Below are positions 1-10,969 of a DNA stretch of 64,000 bases, one piece after another (within the stretch, counting starts at the first letter, position 1; each line of letters starts with the position of its first letter). The position numbers and the translations under genes were made by a program. Under the pieces are notes generated by a model that saw only the letters and a program-made list of their open reading frames with translations, was not told the origin of the DNA and did not search any database. The stretch spans positions 4,679,501 to 4,743,500 of the forward strand of contig JAPQWV010000051.1 of NCBI GenBank assembly GCA_027422505.1. The letters run 5' to 3'. The DNA comes from Craterostigma plantagineum. Lineage: Eukaryota > Streptophyta > Magnoliopsida > Lamiales > Linderniaceae.

Positions 1-2
1 AG

Positions 3-829
3 TTAAGAGAGATAATTGCACCATCTACAACATTGCTTCGTGAGCCAGAAATTCATATTACCCGTGGGCGTCCCTCCCATAAAGCTAAAAGTTCAGCGCC
101 AGTTCGAGAACATCTTCGACGTAGTTGTTCACCTATATCAAAAATCAGTGACCGAGATGATGCACAATTTCTAAAAAAAAAAACAAGTACAGTCACTCTT
201 CGGATCCACAACATTCTTTCCATCCATATATTCATCAATTTCCAACTATACTTCAACCTTATATCAGAGAAGTGCAAGATGTAAAATCTGATGGAAACTG
301 TGGTTTTCGAGCAATAGCTATATGTCTTGGTCTTCAAGAGGACGAATGGATTATCATTCGACGTAACTTGATTGAAGAGTTGGAGATGTATAAATTACAA
401 TATATCGACATGTTTGGTGCTGAAGGGTGGCTCAATGTCTATAATTCGCTAAATTTCTTCGAGTCAGATAGTCATGCGCCGTATGAGCATTGGATGACTA
501 TGCCTAATATGGGTGTCTTGATTGCTTCGAAGTATAATGTTATATTGCATGTTATAAGCAACAAAGGTAGTCTGACATACTTACCGCTTCGGTCTGCTCC
601 GCCACCATGGTATCTTCATGTTTCTATTGCAATCGGTCATGTTAATGATAATCACTACGTCAAAGTTTCATTATCAGAAGGCTACCCTATGCCGAGTATC
701 ATGCCACAATGGGTTTATTTCAGAGAAAAATGTGCAGCAGCATGGATTACCCCTTATGTTAGTCGTATTAATAATTACGAAAAAATATTGCGTTCTAGTT
801 GTGCTCCTGATTATGTTATATTGAATTAA
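3..829 (+). pseudogene. MULE-derived gene tail with OTU-like cysteine protease domain, frameshifted
   Basis: Two reading frames make up one broken gene. Frame A (3-about 180) reads a basic segment with LREPEIHITRGRP, the kind of GRP tail seen at the end of plant Mutator-like transposases. Frame B (about 200-829) reads an OTU-type deubiquitinase domain: KSDGNCGFRA holds the Asp and nucleophile Cys of the Cys box, and NDNHYVKV near residue 128 fits the catalytic His region. The frame changes at a run of A residues near 174-184, so a one- or two-base slip (or a mis-seen intron) separates them. OTU domains are commonly found next to MULE transposase sequence in plants. The gene starts outside the window. 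Transposon-derived remnant is the best reading; a host OTU gene is less likely because of the attached transposase-like tail. Confidence 0.6.
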
Positions 830-1258
830 TTAAAAAGAATATTTATTATTTTTATTTTTAATGCGCTCATTTAATTTTGCATAAAATATTTATGTACATG
901 TATATTTTATTTAAATTAATTATTTATTATTAATAAAATTTTAAAATTTTAATATTTTAAAGTTAATATAACTGTGTGGCTATTAATAAAATATACAATA
1001 ATAGGTTAATTAAAATATTGTATTGTTATATCATTGGATAAAATAAGTTAATTAATGTTGTTGAATAACTTGTGCAAATAATGATTTGAATAACTTATGC
1101 TTTTAATGTTGTTGAATTCTACATAAAATAATAAAAATATCATTATTGTTGAATTCATTTAAGTATGCAACAAAATTCAAGTGTTAGGGGGGTGTAAAAG
1201 GGGGTGTAAATAGTAGGGGGGGTGTGAATAGTAGGACCCATAATAATAACAACAATAG
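830..1258. other. Gene-free AT-rich stretch with G-run cluster
   Basis: No gene seen. The last 70 bases (1190-1250) hold four runs of G (six, five, seven and two) separated by short TGTRAATAGTA-like units, immediately left of the retrotransposon insertion. The five bases before the LTR are AATAG. Confidence 0.5.
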
Positions 1259-2981
1259 TGTTGACCTTTTTGGTCCATATATGTTAGAGAGTTTTGATGA
1301 ACGATGTAATTGTAATGACATTAGGTCTATAAAATAAGCAATTCGATTTGGGAAAAATAAAATGTCTAAGTTCATGATAATACTCGTCCATGCATTGTGT
1401 ATGAGCTATAAATTGTTAAAAGTGTTGAATATTTGAATTGCGTGTGACTTTGTGATGATTTGATGGAACTATGTGATCGCGTGTTATAGACAGTCCATGA
1501 GATAGGATATATCGTTCTGTGCTATATATGGAAATAATGCATGAGATATCCTACTGAGCTATATATGGAAAATATGCTGTTTATATATGGAAAGTGATAT
1601 ATCCGTTGATACCAGTTTATTCCTGGACGAAAATCATATGCACGATCCTTGCTTGCCTTGCACTGAATTATGCGAAATATTAAATTGATACCTTTCCTTG
1701 TGCTGATTGGATTATTATATTTAGGAAAGATTTGATTTGATTAACCTTATGGATAAGATGCTCTTATATGGTATGTGCTATAACGGGTGAGATCTCTGAA
1801 TTAAGGAAAGTTGTGCCATGATGTGAAAAATCGATTTATGTAAGCTCTGATCTGATTCTTGTGCTAAACATGGTAAATATATTGATTAAATGCTATGAGC
1901 TGTACATGGAAAACGTGCTTATGCCTTGCTATCTTATGTGCCATACTTGGAAAGTAAATCTAAAGTTACTCGTTACTAGGAACTGATAGCAGGGAATCAC
2001 TTATGGAAAATTTCGATATGGAAAATATATGCGAAATGGTTGAAATTGCTTGAGTACGAAAATTGAGCTTTATATGGAATATAATCATGCTTTAATGTGC
2101 TATATGACCGTTGTGACGATTTATTAGAAGCATGATTTATATGGTATGATTGATTCGAAAGCTACATGGAAACTATGCTTGATTTGGTGATTATTGTTTG
2201 ATATGACTTTCCATGTGAAGTGCTATTAGAAAAGGATTTATATGAACTGCACTTTAGACTTTCGAAGAACAGAGAACAGAGCAGTGAATTTGCGAATCTA
2301 AGCGTACGAGAGATTTTTGAGCAGAGAGATACTAAGATATTCCTGAGCTAGTCACTTGCGATAGCTTTCTGCCTACCCGAACTCTAACTTGCCTATCCAT
2401 CACTGAGCGAGTGATTCATCAGATATTCCATCATCCCCTGCCATATATTCTGTCTTCGGACGTGTTGTCTTCGGACGTGAGCAATACCAAGGAGGCAAGG
2501 TCGACGTTTACGCACACGTGAAGGGAAGGACAAGTCCGGGGGCCCTTCGGTAGCGAGCTGTGTCTGTCGGGATCAAGGAGATTCCGAGGAACGAAACTCG
2601 GCGTGTGGTAACCTAGTAGTGTCTAGTGTTCGACTTGTTTCGGTTGTGTATTGGGCTGACCAATCAGTTTTGTATCCAGCTACGGTGCATTATAGTGATT
2701 GGTTAAACTCTTGGGAAGAAAATCCCAAGGAGAGGAGTAAACCCCAGTTGGGGATATAACCTCTATAAAAATCCTGTCTCGCATTTACTTTTCAGTTATT
2801 TCTTTATCGCTGTGAGACAGACCCGACACACATCCGACGTTACTAGGATATATCAGGCATACTAGTTACAAACATCAGTAGGTATAACTAAGTCACCACA
2901 CTAAGGTTTGAAAAAGAAGCACAAAATTTTATTAGCCTAATTCACCCCCCCCCCCCCCTCTTAGGCACTTTTATATCTTCA
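1259..2981 (+). repeat. 5' LTR of the Sirevirus-type element
   Basis: It begins TGTTGACC and ends ATATCTTCA, three bases before the primer site. Its left part carries about ten copies of a TATATGGAAA-like motif between 1525 and 2175. The right end has a possible hairpin: GCCTAA and TTAGGC flank a run of 14 C. Its reverse complement recurs at 9270-10969 and, read by eye, is nearly identical apart from the length of the C run. Confidence 0.93.
2764..2770 (+). promoter_or_regulatory. Probable TATA box in the 5' LTR
   Basis: TATAAAA lies about 217 bases before the LTR end, a suitable place for the U3/R promoter of a copia element. The inverted LTR has the mirror copy near 9462-9468, firing leftwards through the extra ORF, pol and gag in antisense. 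No transcript data are available here. Confidence 0.55.
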
Positions 2982-2983
2982 TT

Positions 2984-2995
2984 TGGTATCAGAGC
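2984..2995 (+). other. Primer-binding site, initiator-Met tRNA type
   Basis: TGGTATCAGAGC, complementary to the 3' end of plant initiator methionine tRNA, starts three bases after the LTR end. This fixes the LTR boundary and the plus-strand orientation of the element. Confidence 0.92.
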
Positions 2996-3040
2996 GGGTT
3001 ACTCAAACGACGGGCCTAACAAGCCTGAGTTAAAGATCTA

Positions 3041-6000
3041 ATGGCTTCTTCGAGTTTTGATGTTTTTGCAGAAGGACAATCTCATTCCAGGCCACCACTT
3101 TTCGATGGAACTAACTATGCTATATGGAAAAATCGTATGAAGGAATTCCTGCTTGCTACTGACTATGACCTGTGGGATATCATCACCACTGGACCTTACA
3201 ATCCGAAGAAGGCGGATGGAACTCCAAAGAAAGGTGCCGAGTACGATGCAACAGACAAGCGAGGAATATCCTTGAATGCCAAAGCTAAGAACATGATCGC
3301 CTGCGCGCTTACAAGAGAAGAATACAATCGTGTGAGCTCATGCGAATCTGCCAAGGATATGTGGGAGATGCTTCAAGTCACACATGAGGGAACCACTCGA
3401 GTCGTACAAGAAAGAATAGCCCTCTTAACTCACCAATACGAGCTGTTCAAAATGGAGGACAACGAGACCATAAGCCATATGTACGCGAGATTCATGAACA
3501 TCATCAATCAAATGTTCTCGTTGGGAAAGAAGATACCAGATGGTGAGAAAGTACGGAAAATACTGAGATCTCTTCCAAGAGAGTGGAATCCCAAAGTAAC
3601 TGCCATCTACGAAGCAAAGGACTTGGACCAACTTTCCGTGTCAGAATTGATTGGATCTCTTACCACCTACGAGATGACTCAGATCTCCATCAAAGAGAAG
3701 CCAACGGTCCGAAGTCAACCAAACATCGCATTTAACACCGAACAAGAAAATGATTCTGAAGGTGAAGAAGAAACTGAGGAGGACCTAATGGAGCAAATCG
3801 CCATGCTAACCAGGAGGTTTGAAAAGTTTCGGATGAAAAGAAAGTTCAAGGGAAACTCCAAGTTCCAGCCACGGAACAAGGGAATATCATCATCCGGGAA
3901 CAACGTGCAGAAATGTTTCAAATGCAACAAGCCAGGCCACTTCGCCTCAAACTGCCCTATGGAAAATGGTGACAAAAAGGTAAAGAAGCAGAAAGCAATG
4001 GTCACTAACTGGGAAGAGGCCGAAAGTGAAGAGGAGGAAGATCTCGCCTACATGGCCAATGACGATGATCAGGTACAAAGAAGAAAATCCAGCAAAAAGA
4101 ACAAGTGGTACCTCGACAGTGGGTGTTCCCACCATATGACAGGTGATATCAGTAAGTTTGTGTCGGTGAAAGCCTATGATGGAGGGTATGTCTCCTACGC
4201 CGACAACACTAAAGCTAAGATCATTGGGGTTGGAACTGTTGGTAACACTTTACATACTACTATAGATGACGTATGGTTAGTTAAGAACCTAGAACATAAT
4301 CTCATTAGCATTAGTCAATTATGTGATAAGGGTCATACGGTAACCTTTGAAAATGATAAGTGTATTGTTAAAACCAATGATAAGGTACTGTTTAGTGCAT
4401 CTAGGGATAGGAATATTTATTGCATAACTCTTGATGATATCACTGACCAGAACGTCAAGTGCTTAGCAGTTACACAGGATAACACCTGGTTATGGCATAG
4501 ATGCTTAGGACATGCCAACATGGAATTACTGTCTCACATCACAAGCAATGCACTGGTGCGAGGTGTTCCTGACATAAAGTTTGTCAAAGACAAAACATGC
4601 AAGGAATGCCAAATGGGCAAGCAGACCAAGACATCGTTCAAGGCAAAGAATGTGATATCCACATCCAGACCTCTGGAATTACTGCATCTCGACCTTTTTG
4701 GTCCTGTCCAAACGATGTCTCTGCGAGGTAAAAGATATGCTTTTGTTATCGTTGATGATTATTCCAGGTATACTTGGGTGATATTTCTTGCACATAAGAA
4801 TGAGGCACTAGATAATTTTGCATCGCTAGTTAAGAGACTTGAAAATGAAAAAGAAACAAACTTATGTAGGATACGCAGTGATAACGGACTGGAATTTGAT
4901 AGTAAGTCATTTGCATCATTCTGTGATCAGTACGGATATAGTCATAACTTCTCTGCCCCCATAACCCCTCAACAGAATGGCGTAGTTGAACGTAAAAATA
5001 GGGTATTACAGGAAATGGCTAGATCTATGTTACATGAGTATGATATTCCTAAACAGTTTTGGGCGGAAGCTGTTAGTACAGCTTGTTATGTGTCTAACCG
5101 TGTTTTCCTTAGGCCGATATTAAAGAAGACTTCTTATGAAATCTGGCATGGTAGAACTCCGAATATAAGTTACTTTCGAGTGTTTGGATGCAAATGTTTT
5201 ATCTTGAACGATAGAGATAAGAGAGGGAAATTTGACTCTAAGGTTGATGAAGGGATATTCCTTGGTTACAGTCTTCACTCTAAGGCATATCGGGTTTATA
5301 ATAAAAGGAAATTGACTGTTCAGGAGTCCATACATGTTACCTTTGATGAAATGCCTAACGCAGATGCTACTGATGAGGAAGGTATAGATTTTCCCTGTGC
5401 AGAATTACAGGATACTGAAGACGGAAAGGACGATATTCCAGAAGATGAAAATGTAGAGATACTGGAACCAAAAGCTGATGAGCTACAACCTAGAAAATGG
5501 AAACATGCTTCCAGTCATCCAACAGATCAAGTGATAGGAAATATCAGATCTGGAATCAAAACTCGAGCAACTGTACGAAATCAGGATACAGAGGAATCTC
5601 ATGATGTACTACTTTCAATGATGGAACCAAAAACAGTCCATGAAGCCTTGGATGATATATCCTGGGTCTCTGCCATGGAAGATGAGTTGGCTCAGTTCGA
5701 AAAGAGCCAAGTGTGGACACTCGTGGAGAGACCAGATGAAAAGTCCATCATAGGAACCAAATGGGTTTTCCGCAACAAACTCGATGAACATGGTAATGTC
5801 ACAAGGAACAAAGCGAGGTTAGTTGCAAAAGGTTATTCCCAGGAGGAAGGTATTGATTTCGATGAAACCTTTGCTCCAGTAGCTAGATTAGAGTCCATAC
5901 GTGTCTTACTTGCATATGCATGTTTTAAACGTTTTAAACTCTTTCAAATGGACGTAAAAAGTGCATTTTTAAATGGCTTTATAAATGAGGAGGTCTATGT

Positions 6001-7167
6001 AGAACAACCACCGGGCTTTGCTAGGGAAGATTTTCCAAATCATGTTTTTAAATTAAATAAAGCATTATATGGTTTAAAGCAGGCTCCTAGGGCATGGTAT
6101 GAAAGGCTAAGCAAGTTCTTGATTGACATAGGATTTTCGACTGGAACTATTGATAACACACTGTTTATTAAGTATGAAGGAGATCACATGATACTGGTAC
6201 AAATATATGTTGATGATATCATATTTGGTAGTACTGATATCCTTCTTTGCGAGAAATTCTCTAAGTCTATGCAGAAGGAATTTGAGATGAGCTTAATGGG
6301 CGAGCTGAACTACTTCCTTGGGTTGCAAATAAAGCAACTTGACGGTGGAACCTTTGTATCCCAGACTAAGTACAGCAAGGAATTACTGATCAAATTCGGG
6401 ATGAACGATTCCAAAGCAATTTCCACTCCCATGCATCAGACCACCAAATAGACAGTGACGAATCAGGTACACCAGTTGATCAAACGGAATATCGAGGTAT
6501 GATCGGTAGCCTTCTTTACTTAACTGCTAGTCGTCCTGATATCATGTTTGCTGTTGGTATGTGTTCGAGATATCAGTCTGACCCTAGGGAATCTCACTTG
6601 ACAGCAGTCAAGCGTATACTTAGATATGTCAAGGGTACTGTCAATTATGGTTTGTGGTACTCTCATTCGGATGAATTCCCATTAATGGGATATTCCGATG
6701 CCGACTATGCCGGCTGTAGGGAAGATAGGAAAAGTACTAGTGGAACTTGCCAATTACTTGGAAATTCCCTAGTAACTTGGTCTAGTAGAAAGCAAAATGC
6801 TGTCGCCCTCTCCACAACCGAAGCTGAATATATGGCCTTAGGAAATTGTTGTCAACAAATTCTTTGGATGAAACAAACCCTTAGTGATTTCGGGTTAAGT
6901 TATGACAAAATTCCTATTAGGTGTGATAGCACTAGTGCCATTAGTATTACTAAGAATCCCGTGCATCACTCTCGTACTAAGCATATTGAGGTTAAACATC
7001 ATTTCATACGAGACCATGTTCAGAAGGGGAATATCAGTGTGGAATTCGTAGGAACAAATGATCAACTTGCTGATATCTTCACGAAACCCTTAATAGAGGC
7101 AAGATTCTGTGACATCCGTGATCGATTGGGAATTCTCGAGCTAAATAAGGTTAGTAAATCTGCCTAA
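3041..7167 (+). pseudogene. Sirevirus gag-pol polyprotein, one frameshift
   Basis: A long ORF (3041-6451, 1136 codons) and a second (6499-7167, 222 codons) form one copia polyprotein. In order: UBN2-type gag (about residues 15-240), CCHC zinc knuckle [14 protein letters not shown] (near 291), aspartic protease [13 protein letters not shown] (near 355), GAG-pre-integrase and integrase core with SDNGLEF and [11 protein letters not shown], reverse transcriptase with IYVDDIIFG, then RNase H with GYSDADYAG, TTEAEYMA and the closing ADIFTKPL. A one-base loss near 6447-6450 creates a TAG and separates reverse transcriptase from RNase H; everything else is open. The element was therefore active recently. 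The start ATG lies 45 bases after the primer site. Confidence 0.93.
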
Positions 7168-7699
7168 TTCTATTATTCACTTTAGGTTATTCTATTTTAG
7201 TTAGAGATTCTTAGTTATCATATCTTAAGATATTCAGCCCCTAGAATATTTCCGTGGATCTTACAGATCTTTCCCTAAGTATGATTCTAGTATTTTAGGA
7301 AGAAATTCGTAGATAGACATTCCTTCAGCCATCCAGTTTATTTTAGGAATATCCGATCTCCTGGATCTGCTCTTGAATGTGATCAGGTTATTTTAGGAAG
7401 GAATTCGTAGATATCATCTCAGCCGTTCAGTTATTTTAGGGAACTCATTTATTTAAACTATATTCCTTTCAGCCCAGTCAAATCCCTTCCATAATTATGA
7501 GATCCTGTCAAATCAGCCCGATATCTCTGACAGTTTTCCACTTTCCAACTTTGAAATTTCAAAATTCAAATTTCAAATCCATCCTTATCCATTCCAAGAA
7601 TAAACCGACTCCACTTCTTTAAAAGATCAAAACCGTTCCTCAATCTTCATCATTCAATCATCCTCTTCAAACATCCCCTCGACATTCAAACCTTCTTCA
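7168..7699 (+). other. Noncoding spacer between pol and the extra ORF
   Basis: No gene seen. The stretch contains short repeated phrases, such as ATTTTAGGAAGRAATTCGTAGAT near 7294 and 7391, and pyrimidine-rich sequence just before the extra ORF, which could host a splice acceptor for a subgenomic transcript. That role is inference. Confidence 0.4.
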
Positions 7700-9241
7700 A
7701 TGGCCAAAACTTCCAAAGCTGTCAACCCTGAATCATCAAGCCGCAAACGTAAGGAGCCCATGTCTGACACTGATGAAACCCCGCTCAAATCTCCTTCTAA
7801 ATCACCAAAATCAGCCTCGCCTTCTACTCGTAAAACTCGTTCCAAAGCCAAACCTTCCGAAAAGATCTCAAGTCCTTCCAAGATCGCCAAGAAGAAGAAG
7901 AAGACCAAGAAATCCAAGACACCTGAACCCGAAAGACCTGCCTCAAGCTCCGAAATTCCTGAAGAAGTTCCTGAGGATACCCAGAAATCGCCCTCGCGAT
8001 CCCCAACTCCAATCGAAACTCAGAAATCACCTTCACCTCCACCAAAGTCTCCTGAAAAACAGCCCTCACCACTTGATAAGGCCTCGCCACCTCAGCCATC
8101 AAGTTCAAAATCCTTTGCCATCCCGCCTATCGATCTGACCAAACCTAGTGAGATCCCAGTTGAAATGCTTTTTCTGGAAGAAAGTAACCGCACCACCTAC
8201 AAAAGCTTCCACAAAAGAGATATCGCTCGTGGACGCGGAGTTGCCTTCGACAAACTGCCCCCTGGGAACGTTATCACCTGGCTTAAAGATTTTGGATGGG
8301 AGTATTTCCTGAGCCTCAACACACCCCACTTCCCTGAAGCAGTCAAACTGTTCTATGCTAATCTCGACTACGACGAATTCGAAGGGCATGTTAACATCCG
8401 CTCCTATGTTCTCGGCCATAAGATCGAATGGACCACTGAAAAGATGAATGCCATGCTGGGGGTTGCTGATGAGGGACTTCGGCACTATGACATGAATGAC
8501 TGGTGCCACGCTGATGAGTTTGATCTAGGGAATGTCTTTCATACACTCTGGAATACCCGCACGAAACCTCGATTCTCCGACGGTGAAGCACTGAACCAAC
8601 TCCCTATCGACTACTTCTTCCTGCACAAGCTTCTCAACATGACTCTCTGGAGTGCCAAAATTGGCAGCGGCGGCCACTCGACGACGATGAACTTCATGAG
8701 CACCTTTGCTGTCTACATGGTATCCCAAAACCTCAAGTTCAATCTCGGATATGTCATCATGAAACACATGATCCAGGCCTACGAAAGCAGAGACAAAGCG
8801 CTGCCTTATGGCATGCTACTCACTCACTTATTTGAGTGCGAGGGCATTGTGTTGCCGCCTGGCTGGGAAGACAAATCCGTCCACATCGTGGACCAAGTGA
8901 CCTTGAAGCGGATGGGGATCCACTACACAAAAAGCCAAGGTTGGTTCAAGGCAAAGGAAGTTAGGTCAGTGGATAGCGCACAGAAGCGAGCTGCTGCGAA
9001 GGGAAAGGCAAAAGTGAAAAGCGACGATGATGAGGATTACGAAGATGAGCTCAGCGTCGGGAAGACTGGAATCTCCGTATTGCGCCGTGATATCTCTGAT
9101 ATCAAAGCTGACAATCAGAAGCGATTCCGCAAGATCAAAGAACAGTATACCGAAATGTCGCTGAAACTCTCCAAGCTCACCAAGCTCGTCAAGCAATCCC
9201 TTCCAAAACCCGCTGTTTCCGACTCCTCTTCAAGCCAGTAG
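7700..9241 (+). CDS. Extra ORF downstream of pol (putative plant transposon protein domain)
   Basis: A 513-aa ORF in the place where Sireviruses carry their so-called envelope-like gene. Residues 1-150 are basic and rich in Ser, Pro and Lys (disordered). Residues 155-400 form a folded domain with phrases such as LKDFGWEYFLSL, AVKLFYANLDYDE and GHKIEWTTEKMNAML, which I recognise as the putative plant transposon protein domain family (PF20167-like). The C-terminus (about 440-495) is charged with heptad-like spacing and may be a coiled coil. I see no signal peptide and no membrane segment, so a viral envelope role is not supported; a structural or nucleic-acid role is equally possible. The ORF is uninterrupted, which suggests recent selection or recent insertion. 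The stop is 28 bases from the inverted LTR. Confidence 0.82.
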   Translation: MAKTSKAVNPESSSRKRKEPMSDTDETPLKSPSKSPKSASPSTRKTRSKAKPSEKISSPSKIAKKKKKTKKSKTPEPERPASSSEIPEEVPEDTQKSPSRSPTPIETQKSPSPPPKSPEKQPSPLDKASPPQPSSSKSFAIPPIDLTKPSEIPVEMLFLEESNRTTYKSFHKRDIARGRGVAFDKLPPGNVITWLKDFGWEYFLSLNTPHFPEAVKLFYANLDYDEFEGHVNIRSYVLGHKIEWTTEKMNAMLGVADEGLRHYDMNDWCHADEFDLGNVFHTLWNTRTKPRFSDGEALNQLPIDYFFLHKLLNMTLWSAKIGSGGHSTTMNFMSTFAVYMVSQNLKFNLGYVIMKHMIQAYESRDKALPYGMLLTHLFECEGIVLPPGWEDKSVHIVDQVTLKRMGIHYTKSQGWFKAKEVRSVDSAQKRAAAKGKAKVKSDDDEDYEDELSVGKTGISVLRRDISDIKADNQKRFRKIKEQYTEMSLKLSKLTKLVKQSLPKPAVSDSSSSQ

Positions 9242-9269
9242 GCTGCTCTAGTTCCGTTCTGCTCTTCAA

Positions 9270-10969
9270 GCCTAATAGGGGGGGTGAATTAGGCTAATAA
9301 AATTTTGTGCTTCTTTTTCAAACCTTAGTGTGGTGACTTAGTTATACCTACTGATGTTTGTAACTAGTATGCCTGATATATCCTAGTAACGTCGGATGTG
9401 TGTCGGGTCTGTCTCACAGCGATAAAGAAATAACTGAAAAGTAAATGCGAGACAGGATTTTTATAGAGGTTATATCCCCAACTGGGGTTTACTCCTCTCC
9501 TTGGGATTTTCTTCCCAAGAGTTTAACCAATCACTATAATGCACCGTAGCTGGATACAAAACTGATTGGTCAGCCCAATACACAACCGAAACAAGTCGAA
9601 CACTAGACACTACTAGGTTACCACACGCCGAGTTTCGTTCCTCGGAATCTCCTTGATCCCGACAGACACAGCTCGCTACCGAAGGGCCCCCGGACTTGTC
9701 CTTCCCTTCACGTGTGCGTAAACGTCGACCTTGCCTCCTTGGTATTGCTCACGTCCGAAGACAACACGTCCGAAGACAGAATATATGGCAGGGGATGATG
9801 GAATATCTGATGAATCACTCGCTCAGTGATGGATAGGCAAGTTAGAGTTCGGGTAGGCAGAAAGCTATCGCAAGTGACTAGCTCAGGAATATCTTAGTAT
9901 CTCTCTGCTCAAAATCTCTCGTACGCTTAGATTCGCAAATTCACTGCTCTGTTCTCTGTTCTTCGAAAGTCTAAAGTGCAGTTCATATAAATCCTTTTCT
10001 AATAGCACTTCACATGGAAAGTCATATCAAACAATAATCACCAAATCAAGCATAGTTTCCATGTAGCTTTCGAATCAATCATACCATATAAATCATGCTT
10101 CTAATAAATCGTCACAACGGTCATATAGCACATTAAAGCATGATTATATTCCATATAAAGCTCAATTTTCGTACTCAAGCAATTTCAACCATTTCGCATA
10201 TATTTTCCATATCGAAATTTTCCATAAGTGATTCCCTGCTATCAGTTCCTAGTAACGAGTAACTTTAGATTTACTTTCCAAGTATGGCACATAAGATAGC
10301 AAGGCATAAGCACGTTTTCCATGTACAGCTCATAGCATTTAATCAATATATTTACCATGTTTAGCACAAGAATCAGATCAGAGCTTACATAAATCGATTT
10401 TTCACATCATGGCACAACTTTCCTTAATTCAGAGATCTCACCCGTTATAGCACATACCATATAAGAGCATCTTATCCATAAGGTTAATCAAATCAAATCT
10501 TTCCTAAATATAATAATCCAATCAGCACAAGGAAAGGTATCAATTTAATATTTCGCATAATTCAGTGCAAGGCAAGCAAGGATCGTGCATATGATTTTCG
10601 TCCAGGAATAAACTGGTATCAACGGATATATCACTTTCCATATATAAACAGCATATTTTCCATATATAGCTCAGTAGGATATCTCATGCATTATTTCCAT
10701 ATATAGCACAGAACGATATATCCTATCTCATGGACTGTCTATAACACGCGATCACATAGTTCCATCAAATCATCACAAAGTCACACGCAATTCAAATATT
10801 CAACACTTTTAACAATTTATAGCTCATACACAATGCATGGACGAGTATTATCATGAACTTAGACATTTTATTTTTCCCAAATCGAATTGCTTATTTTATA
10901 GACCTAATGTCATTACAATTACATCGTTCATCAAAACTCTCTAACATATATGGACCAAAAAGGTCAACA
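9270..10969 (-). repeat. 3' LTR of the Sirevirus-type element, inverted
   Basis: This is the reverse complement of 1259-2955. The TGTTGACC start is at 10969 and the sequence runs leftwards to the terminal GCCTAAT/ATTAGGC hairpin at 9270-9294. The last 27 or so bases of the LTR (ending ATCTTCA) are missing; the tail of the extra ORF region follows instead. The C run is 7 here against 14 in the other copy. Direct LTRs are the rule for retrotransposons, so an inverted pair flanking one coding region is abnormal. Confidence 0.93.

Noticed and set aside
7654..8591. Several minus-strand ORFs over the Sirevirus extra ORF
   Set aside because: Shadows of the plus-strand coding sequence; no independent features.
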